Assembly: GCA_021234155.1 (NCBI GenBank)
Contig: JAJEKV010000035.1
Coordinates: 1,242,001-1,306,000, forward strand
Reading direction: 5' to 3'
Source: Isoetes taiwanensis
Lineage: Eukaryota > Streptophyta > Lycopodiopsida > Isoetales > Isoetaceae
Length of the DNA stretch: 64,000 nucleotides
Shown: in pieces, positions 11,601 to 21,066 of the stretch
Numbering within the stretch: the stretch's first letter is position 1
Layout: the number at the start of each line of letters is the position of its first letter
Position numbers and translations under genes: made by a program
The notes under the pieces: model-generated
Seen by the model: only the letters and a program-made list of their open reading frames with translations
What the model was told of the DNA's origin: nothing
Databases searched by the model: none

Positions 11601-12315
11601 TGAAGATGATTGTCGACCGAAGGTATAATTGGTGCCGATGCGAATGTGTTGTAAAATGGACATGGCGTAAAAGCCTTTGATGTTAAAAAAGTTCTTACCT
11701 TACTTGAAGACACATTAGATTTTGTCAAGATTCCGTAGGTTCCTTAGATGACCTTTAACCCCTTATTGAATTTTTCGTCATAAACTTCATCATCCAATGT
11801 TGGCTTTAGCTATTTATTAATCGAAAGCGTACTGTTGGCTCTAGCTATCTATTAATTGAAAGCGATGCTACAACAATGAGTGAGTGAAGTATTTTATTAG
11901 AGAGCAAGAATAAAGCGAAACCAATATTCTGGATGTATTAAATTTGTTTGCTCTATATGGAAAAGGGCTCTGTAAAAGGAACAACTTAATGCACACTAGC
12001 TATGGTGCCCGACGTTGCCAGGCTTTAGTAGTGATTTGGAAGGGGGATAAATATGTGAAGCACCTTATAATGTCTACCTACAATGTATTATGCGGGGAAT
12101 GGTGTGTAGGGTATTATATGGAAGTGTGTCATTCATTGTGTTGTTCCTAGAGAGACATGAGTATGTATCTGAAGTCTTGAGGGAGGGGTGCATTTCAGCT
12201 TTGAATCATTGCGCATGCTTAGTATGGTCTTCATGGCATCTTCTTACAGAAGAAGTTTGTTTCATTGCATTGTTGCTAGGGAGAGAGGACTACAAATCTA
12301 AACTACTGTGTGTGT

Positions 12316-12473
<158 letters not shown>

Positions 12474-12474
12474 T

Positions 12475-12650
12475 AACGCCACGCCACTAAAAAAGATCCC
12501 ACCGACATGTGACCACACACCACACTACATTGCTTGGTTGGGCCACTCCCCAACCACCTTACATTAAGGTCTGTTAGGATTTGACCCCAACAAAGCATCG
12601 AAAAGGCGATTCAAGGTCTCGAACTCGAGACCAATTGCTAAGGAACTAGT
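12475..12650 (-). repeat. possible SINE-like unit between two GA arrays
   Basis: Read on the minus strand this segment contains GGTCTCGAGTTCGAGACC, which includes a B-box-like GAGTTCGAGACC, and further on GTTGGGGTCAAATCCTAACA. It lies exactly between two long GA tracts. An A-box is only weakly present. The tRNA-derived identity is a suggestion. Confidence 0.3.
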
Positions 12651-12772
<122 letters not shown>

Positions 12773-13210
12773 GGCCACATGGGGGGTCGAGAGACAATTT
12801 GAGAGATGGGGAGAGATGGGAGATGGGGAGAGATGAAGGGAGAGTCAAAAATTTGGCTCTCCCTTTGAGAGACAAAATGCCCCTAACTATTGTTAGGGGC
12901 GTTTTCATTTGCTATGGCCGATTAAGGGAAGGCGTCCCAAATTTTTATTTTTAGATAACCCATTCAGTTCAGTTTCCGCAACGAGGGCCTTTTCGGCACT
13001 CAGTACTCTGTTCTTGGGTGTGTACTCTGTTCTTGGGTGTGAGCAGATGTAGCTCCAGCTCCATCGCTTAGCTTCGAAGCCTTATGGAATGGGAAGAGCC
13101 TTATGGAATCGAAAGGGCTGGCTAGAATTGGGAAAGCCTGAAAGGATTGGAATTGACTTAGGAAATGCTGGTCTTAGATTAAATATTTTATAGATTATGG
13201 CTTAAACCTG

Positions 13211-13213
<3 letters not shown>

Positions 13214-13267
<54 letters not shown>
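13214..13267 (+). repeat. (GA)n microsatellite
   Basis: Third GA tract of about 54 bp within 1 kb of the other two. Downstream to 13990 no gene is visible. Confidence 0.97.
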
Positions 13268-13269
<2 letters not shown>

Positions 13270-13999
13270 TTATGAATGTTTAAAATCTTAAAATTGAATT
13301 GAACTTATGGAGGAGGGAAGAATGCATTTCGACTTTGAAACATTGCCAATATTTAATGTAGTGCACATGGTTTCATAGTTATTATTGTACGGCATGCAAG
13401 AAAGTAGCTGAAGGAGACGTGAGGTCCAAAAATTATTACATTGCATATGTCGGTTGTATTGAGATGGCATATACATCTAAGAAATGCAAAACAACCATGT
13501 TCTATGCGTTGACCCTAATCATTGTGCATATGTTGCTGCAAGTAAATTATATTCCCCATTCTTTGTTTTCTATACACATATAGGACCCAATGAATGTATT
13601 CTATAGGCATCATCTACTTAGAGTATTCTAGACATTTGCAGAGATAAGAAATTTTGCAATCCATTTGTCTGTCTGTTTTGTCTCCTTTTAGTAGCAAATG
13701 GGAGACATTTACATAAGCGATTACAACTTAGGATGATCAGCTCAACATAGTTAGACATTGCTCGCTAATAAGTAATGACATGAGATCAAAGGCAGCTAAA
13801 TTGATATTGATGCACATGGTTGTCGGGACTATTTAATGCTTGGAGGATTGCTTATAAGGATCTGCAATATAGAGTAATCACATTCTAGAACAATGTAAGT
13901 GTGCAATGATAGAATGAGAAAATCCTAATGTGCCTTGCTTGTACCGAATCTTGTTATCCAAGATACAACTGTTATATAATTTGAAGACGTAGATTGTTA

Positions 14000-14830
14000 G
14001 AATCACAACCAACTCTTATCCCATCGATCCGAGCCATCGGATCGGCATTCTCGAATGGGCAAGCATGCATCTCTTGCATGCATGCATGCATGCATTGCAT
14101 GCATTTCTGTGGGTCTGGTTCATTTGGGATTTCTATTTCTTGCAGATTCTTCATCGACTTCTCATCCGCGTTTTCTCCTCTCTCAGCAATTCCCTTGACT
14201 CTCTTTTTTTGATACCAGGCAGGGGAGGGGCTTCTCCCTGCTTGGTTTGACAGTTTGGCGTCTTCTTCCATATTGGGACATGTTCTTCCCCGATCTTGTC
14301 CCTTGTTTTTGCCATCGTTCAGCCTTCGCCCTCGGTCCCGTTTTAATAAGGAAGTTCTCTTTTTGTCGAGAGCTTTTATCTATTTTCATGCGAGCCCTTC
14401 GAGAATCCCATCGATCCGAGCCATCGGATCGCCATTCTCGAATGGGCAAGCATGCATCTCTTGCATGCATGCATGCATGCATTGCATGCATTTTCTGTGG
14501 CTCTAGTTCATTTGGGATCGCTATTTCTTGCAGGTTCTTCATCGACTTCTCATCGACGTTTTCTCCTCTCTCAACAGTTCCCTTGACTCCCGCCCACCCT
14601 CTCTTAATATGTATATTATTGTAAATGTTGTTTTTTGTTACATGGCACGCATGACCAGCCCCTCGCTTTTTCGAGGTTGTTTTTTGTCGTGTGGCACGTG
14701 TGACCAGCCTCTCGCTTTTCGAGGTTGTTGTTTTCTTATCTTTGTGTTCTAGTTTGTTGATGTGCAGGTACAGCGGGGTGCGCGACTCCGTCTTCTTCAG
14801 GCTTCAGGGGTTTCTTTATGGCACCCATTT
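14000..14830 (+). repeat. structured repeat family, copy B (tandem dimer plus hairpin units)
   Basis: Two units with a period of about 386 bp start near 14015 and 14405. Both contain GATCCGAGCCATCGGATC, a GCATGCATGC run, TTCTTCATCGACTTCTCATC and a CTCCTCTCTC tract. The unit junction (AAGGAAGT then TTTCATGCGA before the next unit) matches that of copy A, so the dimer is a property of the family. At about 14653 and 14703 follow two GACCAGC hairpin units (CCTCG/CGAGG stems). Beyond the hairpins a GATGTGCAGGTACAG segment matches copy A. No coding sequence is apparent. Confidence 0.6.
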
Positions 14831-15104
14831 TTGAAATAACCAAGGTAACTGTGTCAAATGCAAGAATATACTGCTGTCACAATTAGAAAGCTACTTAGAC
14901 ATATGGCCATAGCTTTCAAAATCAAGCTCCATTCTTTTGGCAAGAGCATCCGTTGAAAAGCTCAATAAAAGGTCTACAATTAATGGCAGGCATACATTTC
15001 TCAAATTCATAGTAGAAATGGGTCAAAGGAAGGAATTGATAGCTTCTGTAGTTATTTGCTTTCTGGATATTATAAGGTAAAAGATGAGGAAAACCTTTTA
15101 GAGT

Positions 15105-15232
15105 CTTCGGGATGCCAGGGATGTTCATAAAGAAGTTATATTTTGTTTGCTTATGCGTGTTGCTTATTCTTCGGGATGCCAGGGATGTTCATAAAGAAGT
15201 TATATTTTGTTTGCTTATGCGTGTTGCTTATT
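15105..15232 (+). repeat. perfect 64-bp tandem duplication
   Basis: Two adjacent identical 64-bp units start at 15105 and 15169 with CTTCGGGATGCCAGGGATG. The lack of any difference implies a recent event. There is no coding context. Confidence 0.95.
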
Positions 15233-16030
15233 CATGCTTATTTTGCCTTTCTCTGGCTTTTGCAACAATCAAAATCTTCTATTCAATTCCTTTTGCTTTA
15301 ATGACCAAAACTAGTAGAGTTTTGGACCAGCAAGTTTAACTAACAACGTTTTAGGCATGGCATATCAGGTCAAAACCTGTATGCAACTGGTCCCTACGTC
15401 TTGGACTTACAGATAATGTTTGCTATTGAAAACTTGTCCCTGTGCATGATTAATTTATTTGCCTTTGGCTGACTTTGATTAGTAAAGAAATATGATAGCC
15501 AAAACTTATGTAATTTCTTAACCAGTCATGAAAGAGATGTTGTTACCTTTATTTGTGATGATGTTATTTGTGATGGTGTTACGTTACAGATTCGACAAAT
15601 ATGCAAGCTCATTGAGTGCATAAGAATGTAAGTATATCTGCCATTGCTGGCAGGTTTTCAAGCATCCATTGACATTAAGGTTTTCATTGGCATTAAGGTA
15701 CTTCTCTTCATGATTTAATATACAAATGATTTTAAATGATGCTTTGAGCTTTGAGAGATGATTTGTAAAGTTTCTCTATATTGACATTCATATGTTCTTA
15801 TATATGGTAACTTTGTTTCATTTGTTTATGCATGTGAACAAAGCTACATATAGAGGAGCAGTAGACAAAGCCATATATAGGAGAAGTTATAGAAGTTTGC
15901 ATTTTTTTTATGGAGTCTTCTTCTTCCTTAAAATAATTTGATTATCACCATTTCTGGAAGAGCGATTCTCACAACTGCTTTGTTTTGTTGCGTGCAGATT
16001 ATCATTTTACAGAGCAAAGACGTAAATGTT

Positions 16031-16799
16031 TGGGGCTTTTTCCATCTTTTCTTCTATTTCGGCCACATATATTTGCATAATGTATTTTGTTGAAATTTAT
16101 AAGTTGGAGTGCGACTTCTTCATTACCTATTCTTCATGGAGAACAAGGCTTTCTTAGTATTTTCTGTGATTCAGGCCTCTGATGTATTTTCCAAAAGCCG
16201 AACACTGGAATATATTGTGTTACATAATCAAACAAATTGCAGATTACCACAGGGGATTCTTTTGCATGATTGTTCTTTGGGTTTCACTGCTTACTCGCTC
16301 AATAATTTGGACAAAGATTAGTTCAATGACAGATATGATGGTCAATGTATCTTTTAGGTAACCTAAATATTTAGAGTGGTGACTGAATATCTAAAGTCGT
16401 GGGCCAAGGTATGTCTCTCTTTTAAGAAACTGCAATCTCTTGCAACTTCTATGTTTGTCGTCAGATTTGCAGCTTCTGTATTTATAAAGGAAAAATCAAT
16501 GGTGAGCCAAGGCATAATTTTTTGGGGTTTTCTCCATTTTTCTTCTATTTTGGCCACATATATCTGCATAATATATGTTGCTGAAAATCATAAGTTGGAG
16601 TGCGATGACTTCATTACTTGTTCTTCATAGAGGACAAGGATTTCTCAGTATTTTTGGTGATTCAGATCTCTGTTGTATTTCTCCTAAAGATGGAATATAT
16701 TATGCTTCATATCAAACCGATTGCAGATTACCACAAGGGATTCTTTTGCATGATTGCTCTTTTGGTTTGACTGCTTGCTCAATAATTTGGACAAAGACA
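16031..16799 (+). repeat. diverged direct duplication, period about 490 bp
   Basis: The block 16031-16318 (TTCTATTTCGGCCACATAT, ATAAGTTGGAGTGCGA, GCAGATTACCACAGGGATTC) recurs at about 16525-16799 with perhaps 85% identity by eye. No protein is supported in either copy. The region from 15240 to 16030 has no gene I can support. Confidence 0.75.
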
Positions 16800-17107
16800 C
16801 GTGCATGGCTTGACATAATACTGACATCACGTATGCTATTATGATGGAGACGTGTGGTTTGCCCACATTTATGCATTTATGATACGTTTATGGTGGCTAA
16901 AAAAAGTGACCCAGTTGCCACTGTTCTGATCCAAGCAATGATCTGGACTTCCTTGCTCGGCAAGCAAGTTTTCAGAGCAGCCTGAGTCCGACAATTTGCA
17001 CTAACGCATTTCAACCAAAAATAGAGCATTGGCGGTCTCCTCTGTTCAGGTTCTTTTACTGCAGTCGATGCTTTTAAAGCAAACAATCTTTCTTTTTGTT
17101 GATATCT

Positions 17108-17675
17108 GGAGGAAAAGCTCTGTGTATTGGAGCTATAATGGGGCAAGAAGTTATGGCCCTCAAAGAAAATGTCATCCAAGATGCTATAGGCATTGATCTA
17201 GTTTCAGCACCGCCCCTAGTTATCAAAAGGTGATATGCACAGGCATCCTTTTGCAGACGAAACCTTTGATTTGGAGTTTTTTAATGTGTTTGATTATGCC
17301 CCGTTTCCGGCTCTCTTTATGTCTGAAATAGAAAGAACTCTTAAACGTGGAGGTGTAACATGCATTCATGTTGCCCTAAATGCAAGAACAAATAAGTACT
17401 CTGTAAATGATTTGGTCATTCTTGATGGGCTTCTTGCACTGTTCAAGAATTCAGAACTGGTTCATGTTAGACAAATAGATGCATTTGGTCTCAACACCAA
17501 AATTGTGATGAAAAAGAAAATTTCTTCAAAAGATGCACATTCATTAGCAAAAGATTTTGGAGAAGATGAGCAACCCTACAACAATTGCTCCATACTGGAA
17601 GAGAAACTAACGCTGATTGAGAAGGCAAAGTCTCTTATAATTGAGGAACCAAAGAAACTTTGGTTAACTTGCTAA
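17108..17675 (+). pseudogene. At3g53400-like SAM-dependent methyltransferase fragment
   Basis: The first frame contains a motif-I-like segment GKALCIGAIMGQEVMAL followed by GIDLVSAPPLV. The second frame from 17235 continues with HPFADETFDLEFFNVFDY, EIERTLKRGGVTCIHVAL and KNSELVHVRQIDAFG. These phrases match a plant-specific methyltransferase-like family that also carries an FkbM-like C-terminal part. The two halves are out of frame by one base within the A-run at 17225-17228. A stop codon lies just upstream of the first segment, and the frame ends at WLTC, short of the FkbM-like part. It is therefore a truncated copy or a single damaged exon. Cellular role is not established for this family. 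Confidence 0.75.
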
Positions 17676-17894
17676 AAAGACCCCACTATTTTTGCTCAAA
17701 AATTGTATCAGAATGCCAGCTGCCCTCCTTCTTTGTTGCAGCTCTTTCTACGTGATTAGATCAAGGGTTTCAAATGCAGGAGGTGGCCTCCAAAAGAGAG
17801 GATATCATGCTCGAATTGGAATCTTGATAAAGTAGTCTCACCTTTATCCTCCATGGTATCAGGAGAATTGTGAGTGACAAATTGTTTATTGGCT

Positions 17895-18022
17895 GCAATG
17901 GTGTTCCTTCAGTAAAAATGTTACAAACCACTATACTTTGCTTTTGCAAAGTGCGTAAAAAATCATGGTGTTCCTTCATTAAAAAATGTTATAAGCCACT
18001 ACATTTTGCTTTTGCAGAATGT
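17895..18022 (+). repeat. short diverged tandem duplication
   Basis: The block ATGGTGTTCCTTCAGTAAA through CTTTGCTTTTGCA recurs about 73 bp later with a few changes. Nothing coding is seen between 17680 and 18280. Confidence 0.7.
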
Positions 18023-18286
18023 ATAAGGACTCTAAGATAAAATAATGTATGCATACCTTCCATCTTCTACTTGCAGGATGCAAATGTAAAATAATAATGC
18101 TGGGCAATTTCAATCATCTCCCGTTCATGACCGCAGGAATTTGCAGCAGCATGTGCAAAGGCACTTTTTCTTTTCTCCAATTGACAAGGAAATTTTTGAC
18201 TAGATTTATTAAAGCGTGCTTTTTTTGAGGTGATACTAGACTCCAATCATGTATGCCCTTTTGTTTTTCCTGCATGCCACATTTCT

Positions 18287-18343
18287 TTTTCTTTTTCTTT
18301 TTCTTTTTCTTTTTCTTTTTCTTTTTCTTTTTCTTTTTCTTTA
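18287..18343 (+). repeat. (CTTTTT)n microsatellite
   Basis: About nine copies of the hexamer CTTTTT. The poly-Lys and poly-Phe frames over it are artefacts. Confidence 0.95.
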
Positions 18344-18535
18344 ATGGGTCTTTTTCTTTAAGCATTTTCTTCAGGATTTCTTGGACTAGTTATGGAACTC
18401 CGCTCAGCCTTTGCATCCTTCACTTCTCCAGATGAATTGATTGGACAATTGATGTATTGTAGAAGAACAAGTAGAGGGTGTTTTAGATGAAAGAGCGCTC
18501 TCATGCTGCGGAGAAGTGTCATTTGTACTTTGCCA

Positions 18536-18825
18536 TCATCTTGCCAAATACCCTGATTCAGGGGCCACAAGCAAAAGCCACATTGCTTCTGAGGAGTCAT
18601 CTCAGACACACCAAACAAGTCTTAATATGTGTACACATTTATTTCTCTGCAATAGAGCAACCAGCCAAACTTGCATTATAACCATTCATTTCAAATTGTC
18701 GGTGCACACCTTCGGTTACAAGTCCTGGATTTCAAGAACATCTTCTGCACCACTCCAAAGACATACAAATCCGCCCTTTTAGAGGTAAGTCAGGGAAGAG
18801 AAGGTCGTCGCGATAAATTTCTTGT
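18536..18825 (+). repeat. 290-bp dispersed repeat, inverted copy at 58949-59242
   Basis: The segment from ATCATCTTGCCAAATACCC to AAATTTCTTGT matches the reverse complement of 58949-59242 at over 90% identity by eye. Neither copy shows a convincing reading frame. It directly precedes structured repeat copy C. Confidence 0.8.
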
Positions 18826-18985
18826 CTACACATATATAAATGAGTCTCTAATGCATGCGATTCGACACCGTCGGATCGCCATTTTGGGGAGAGACGAGGC
18901 TATATATACGTCTTTGGGCTCTTTCTCCATTATCGACGTCTTCTCACAACAGTTTTTTTGGGTCTTAGTTGTCGGTCAAGCATTG
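18826..18985 (+). repeat. structured repeat family, copy C (5' part with TATA-like box)
   Basis: This copy begins GATTCGACACCGTCGGATCG, then GGGGAGAGACGAGGC, TATATATACGTC and TCCATTATCGACGTCTTCTC. It is nearly identical to the start of copy D at 20247. The TATATATA box about 25 bp before a pyrimidine-rich stretch looks like an RNA polymerase II promoter; activity is inferred only. Confidence 0.55.
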
Positions 18986-18993
18986 ATTATTAG

Positions 18994-19427
18994 TTCATGT
19001 TTTCATTCTTTTGCTTCTCTTGCATGCACCAATTTGTGGATCTGTAAGTTTTAGGAATGATTCTTGCTCGCTTTGGCTGTCGAATTTTTGCTTGCATGCA
19101 TGGATCTTGAAGGCCCCGCATCAAATTCTCATGTGATTCGTTCATGTTTTCGTTCCTTTGTGTCTCTTACATGCACGAATTTGTGGATCTATAAGTTTTA
19201 TGAATGATTCTTGCTCGCTTTAGCTATGAAATTTTTGCTTGCATGCATGGATCTTGAAGGTACTGCACTCACGTGATTCGTTCATGTTTTCGTTCCTTTG
19301 CTTCTCTTACATGCACACATTTGTGGATCTATCAGTTTTATGAATGATTCTTGCTCGCTTTGGCTCTTGAATTTTGGTTTGCATGCATGGATCTTGGAAG
19401 ATACTGCATCAAATTCTCATTTGATTG
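18994..19427 (+). repeat. minisatellite, three units of about 140-147 bp
   Basis: Units start with TTCATGTTTTC at 18994, 19141 and 19281. Each contains TTTGTGGATCT, ATGATTCTTGCTCGCTTT and GCATGCATGGATCTTG. Units differ by a few substitutions and one short deletion. Confidence 0.9.
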
Positions 19428-19754
19428 AGCGTTTGAAGTATTCTATGATTAATTGGCGATTTCCTTGGATCGATTTGTGGCTGTTTAATATTTTTCCCTT
19501 TTTGCTCCCATACCTGTATATTTAGGAAAATCGGCTGCTTCCTTTTGTAAATCGCTCTTACTTGTCTAATTCTGATCATCAAGTATAGATCTTCTTCCCT
19601 CTAGTTTGATTTTGTGATCGGATTTGTTCTACCTGTTCTTTTCTTCTTCGTTTTTAGCATTCCAGAGTTGTCTCTTTTCGCTGTCGCCTTTTGTTCGGTT
19701 GCCTATTCACAGCATATGACGATTTTATGAAATCTCAATTTGTGTTTTAACAGT

Positions 19755-19825
19755 TATACTTGGTTTAGCCTAGTGGTTAGAGGCTCGTATGTGGGTGGTG
19801 AAGGTTCGAGTCTCCCAATCAATCG
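19755..19825 (+). repeat. tRNA-like A and B boxes (SINE head or degenerate tRNA)
   Basis: TAGCCTAGTGG at 19766-19776 matches the polymerase III A-box, and GGTTCGAGTCT at 19803-19813 matches the B-box. Spacing is tRNA-like, but the anticodon arm is too short and the T stem does not pair well. It is best read as the head of a tRNA-derived SINE. No gene is seen from 19430 to 20200. Confidence 0.5.
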
Positions 19826-20497
19826 TATCCTTTAGAAATGATTTCTTATTCAACCGTCTTCCTTACAAATGACTTCTTATTCCTTTTATTTATTTGCCAC
19901 TATTAGTCCCCAGTGTTTTTTTGTTTAGTTGCCATTTAGATTTGTTTGCCATGATTTCTTTCTATTAGTTCCAAATTGTTCCTAGGGTTTAGTAGTTTTT
20001 TTCCCCAGGTTTCCTTCGTAACCACTTTGATACATTTAGCAATCTTCATATCTTGGCGGTTACATTTAGAAGTTTTGATTTCTTATTTTATATTGTTAGA
20101 CATGGTATTTCTTTTTTCCTGATGCTCATTTCAACATATGTCAACTTTATAGTGGCAATCACACCTTGCTCATCATCTTATAGAAGTTCTCTTTTGATCG
20201 GCCGGTTTCCCCCCTACAGACGAGTCTCTCACCAAAATACATGCAATTCGACACCATCGGATCGCCATTTTGGGGAGAGATGAGGCTATATATATGTCTT
20301 TGGGCTCTTTCTCCATTATCGGCGTCTTCTCACAGCAGTTTTTTTGGGTCTTAGTTCCCTCTCTCCCCACCCTAAGTTGTTTGCATTTATGTTTTTTCAT
20401 TTTGATTTGTGATTCCATATCGCGTGGCTCGCGTGACCAGCCCCTCTATCTTTGAGAGGTTATGATACGATGTTATGTCACGTGGCTCGTGTAACCA

Positions 20498-21066
20498 TGT
20501 TTGGGGTCTGGGTTCGGGAACTCCTGCAAGACAGCTTTCTGTGAGGACCCTTGGATCAAACAGGAGAATCAGGGAGCTATGTCACGCGGGATTTGCAAAA
20601 GCAAAGAAAGGGAAAACAAAAGGACAACAGAAACACAAGTGTGTGAAGAAAACTTCTTGATATCAATCAGAATACATGAGCTCTCGCAATGAAGAGAGAA
20701 AATGATGGAGACAAGAACCAAAAACTCATCTAAAACTCGAATGCTAGCTCTACTCATATATATAGTACAATGGCCTCTGGTCCAATATAGACACTGTCAG
20801 ATCTCGGTGCCGACTCCTGGAAGGAGGCCTGATTTGCGCGAATGCTGGCGGTGCCTCTTGAAATGCCTGGAATCACGCTGACGCTGACGGCCCGTCACTT
20901 GTCTGTTCTCTGCCTCTTCTTAGACGGCGTGCCCTTCTGCGTGGTCTTCTGCTGGGTCTTCTGCTGGGCTTTTGATGACTGACCTGGACCTGGATTTGAC
21001 GCCTTGTTCTTGGCCTGGTCCGAGGTGTGCATGAATAGTCCTGTACCAGGACGTACAGGACTAACA
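20498..21066 (-). repeat. 3' LTR of the gypsy element
   Basis: 569 bp. It ends in the canonical CA of the minus orientation (TGTTTGGGG on the plus strand) and begins directly after the polypurine tract. Differences from the other LTR number roughly twenty substitutions and two short indels. Confidence 0.9.

Noticed and set aside
18114-18435. Poly-Lys and poly-Phe frames
   Set aside because: Produced by the (CTTTTT)n microsatellite.
19755-19825. Functional tRNA gene
   Set aside because: A and B boxes are good, but the anticodon arm is too short and the T stem is mismatched.
20200-20240. Possible hammerhead ribozyme in the 37-bp flanking segment (CAGACGAGTCTC and CCAAAA)
   Set aside because: The conserved CUGANGA and GAAA core cannot be made on either strand, and no matching stems form, so a retrozyme call is not supported.
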